Source: Macrostomum hystrix
Lineage: Eukaryota > Platyhelminthes > Macrostomidae
Direction of reading: 5' to 3'
NCBI GenBank assembly: GCA_950097015.1
Contig: CATNEN010000001.1
Location: forward strand, 21,195,501-21,259,500
Length of the DNA: 64,000 nt
The notes below the pieces were generated by a model that was given only the letters and a program-made list of their open reading frames with translations, did not search any database and had not been told where the DNA came from. Made by a program: the position numbers and the translations under genes. Shown in pieces: positions 63,414 to 64,000 of the stretch; the stretch's first letter is position 1; every line of letters starts with the position of its first letter.

Positions 63414-63857
63414 TCATTCTGCTCTCTCAACCCCCAGCTCTTTCAGCAGTCCTCCTAGTTCCTTACTTGGCGCATGCAATACAAAACCCACCCCACCAAT
63501 CCCCAACCCCAACTTTGTCTTACCAAAAATAACAGCTTTAACTAGTTTCCGAGCGATCGATTCCCTCCACCCGCTTGAAGCCCCCATATTGTCTAGCATT
63601 CTGAGCATTTCTTTGTCCCAGCGAGTCTTCTCCTCTGGAAAATCCCTATACTTAATATCATGCCACATGCAGACAGAGTCTAGCTCGTTCACAGGCTCAT
63701 GCCCAGGATTTGGATTATTGTTTTTATCTAGCTGTATTTCAAGCGGATTCAAAGGCCCGCAATATTTGTAGCCGGGAATTGTCCAGCCTTTGTTTGGATG
63801 AGGAAGCTTTTCTACCAGTCCATGTGAGTCTAAGTTTCCACCAGAGCGTTGCATCAT
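63414..63857 (-). CDS. Phospholipase A2-like domain protein, parvovirus VP1 type
   Basis: 147 residues from ATG 63857 (a second Met follows immediately). The calcium-loop-like YKYCGPLNPLE (about 29-39) and the catalytic-helix motif NELDSVCMWHDIKYR (about 57-71, His-Asp dyad and Tyr) have the order seen in the VP1-unique PLA2 domain of parvoviruses and in related Polinton/adintovirus proteins. In parvoviruses that domain helps virions leave endosomes. The usual G-x-G-N loop reads GPLN, and the domain is followed by a short Gly-rich hydrophobic C-terminus (FGKTKLGLGIGGVGFVLHAP). It is divergent from the integrase-like ORF, 26 bp apart. Intact frame. A host secreted PLA2 is unlikely: no signal peptide and few cysteines. 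Confidence 0.6.
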   Translation of the reverse strand: MMQRSGGNLDSHGLVEKLPHPNKGWTIPGYKYCGPLNPLEIQLDKNNNPNPGHEPVNELDSVCMWHDIKYRDFPEEKTRWDKEMLRMLDNMGASSGWRESIARKLVKAVIFGKTKLGLGIGGVGFVLHAPSKELGGLLKELGVERAE

Positions 63858-63883
63858 TTTTATAAAAAATTAAATAAAAAATA
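63858..63883. promoter_or_regulatory. 26-bp AT-rich divergent intergenic region
   Basis: Separates two ATGs facing away from each other and consists of almost only A and T (TTTTTATAAAAAATTAAATA). It is too short for two separate host promoters, which fits compact viral-type genomes. Confidence 0.4.
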
Positions 63884-64000
63884 ATGGCAGATCAGAAACT
63901 TCAAAAGCTCTACTACAGTGACAAAGGATTCTTTGTAGGAAAAAATGCTGTCACCAAACTCGCGGAACTAAGTAATGAATCAAAACAAACAGTTGAAAGA
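63884..64000 (+). CDS. Start of an integrase-like ORF (Polinton type), cut by window end
   Basis: 39 residues from ATG 63884: MADQKLQKLYYSDKGFFVGK, NAVTKLAELSNESKQTVER. N-termini of Polinton/adintovirus retroviral-type integrases often begin in this way, with KxYY-x-GF-x-G-x-x-x-L preceding a conserved W(L/T)xxQ segment. The catalytic DDE core would lie outside the window, so the call rests on this short stretch and on context beside the PLA2-like gene. Confidence 0.5.
   Translation, partial: MADQKLQKLYYSDKGFFVGKNAVTKLAELSNESKQTVER

Overview
This is a metazoan nuclear genomic window. The evidence is spliced genes with GT-AG introns, an intermediate-filament gene with a long protostome-type rod, a ZFP36-like CCCH protein, and many animal transposon families (P element, hAT, PIF/Harbinger, Helitron, BEL/Pao, Ty3/gypsy, Penelope-like, LINE, Polinton/adintovirus-like). 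GC-rich coding sequence set in AT-rich, minisatellite-packed DNA would fit a lophotrochozoan such as a free-living flatworm of the Macrostomum type; that taxon is an inference, not a match.

Layout. 1-7.5 kb: almost only tandem arrays, including (GACT)n, related 14/15/16-bp pyrimidine arrays, two related 23-bp arrays and an ~846-bp (GATA)n tract. 7.6-8.7 kb (minus): an intronless multi-pass membrane protein of unknown family. 9.75-10.5 kb (plus): a ZFP36/TTP-like tandem CCCH RNA-binding protein. 10.5-14.2 kb: noncoding sequence ending in a 1.7-kb 14-bp array. 14.3-26.3 kb (plus): a seven-exon cytoplasmic intermediate-filament gene (549 aa). Its phases are consistent at every junction, its large introns are filled with minisatellites, and its last intron is a (GTCA)n microsatellite.

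27-64 kb is a transposon graveyard with several resolvable nestings. BEL/Pao remnants lie beside fragments resembling the host genes RBBP6 and CRNKL1. A Harbinger with two convergent genes abuts a Helitron helicase fragment. A hAT element contains a 3422-bp P element (31-bp inverted ends, perfect 8-bp target duplication) and a 4180-bp LINE (perfect 15-bp target duplication, (TGA)n tail, 2A-like NPGP motif, C-terminal zinc fingers). A Penelope-like element is split by a deleted Ty3/gypsy copy. A gag-protease retroelement with a tRNA-Leu-like primer site carries an unknown third ORF and no visible reverse transcriptase.

The last ~2.3 kb looks like one end of a Polinton/adintovirus-like element. 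It holds a divergent pair (a parvovirus-VP1-type phospholipase A2 domain and the start of an integrase-like ORF cut by the window), a capsid-module-like C-terminal fragment and a 47-bp tandem array.

Only three ordinary host genes can be supported (membrane protein, CCCH protein, intermediate filament). The other coding sequence belongs to mobile elements or captured fragments, mostly broken by stops, frameshifts or nested insertions. All coordinates were derived by eye; no alignment or database search was run.
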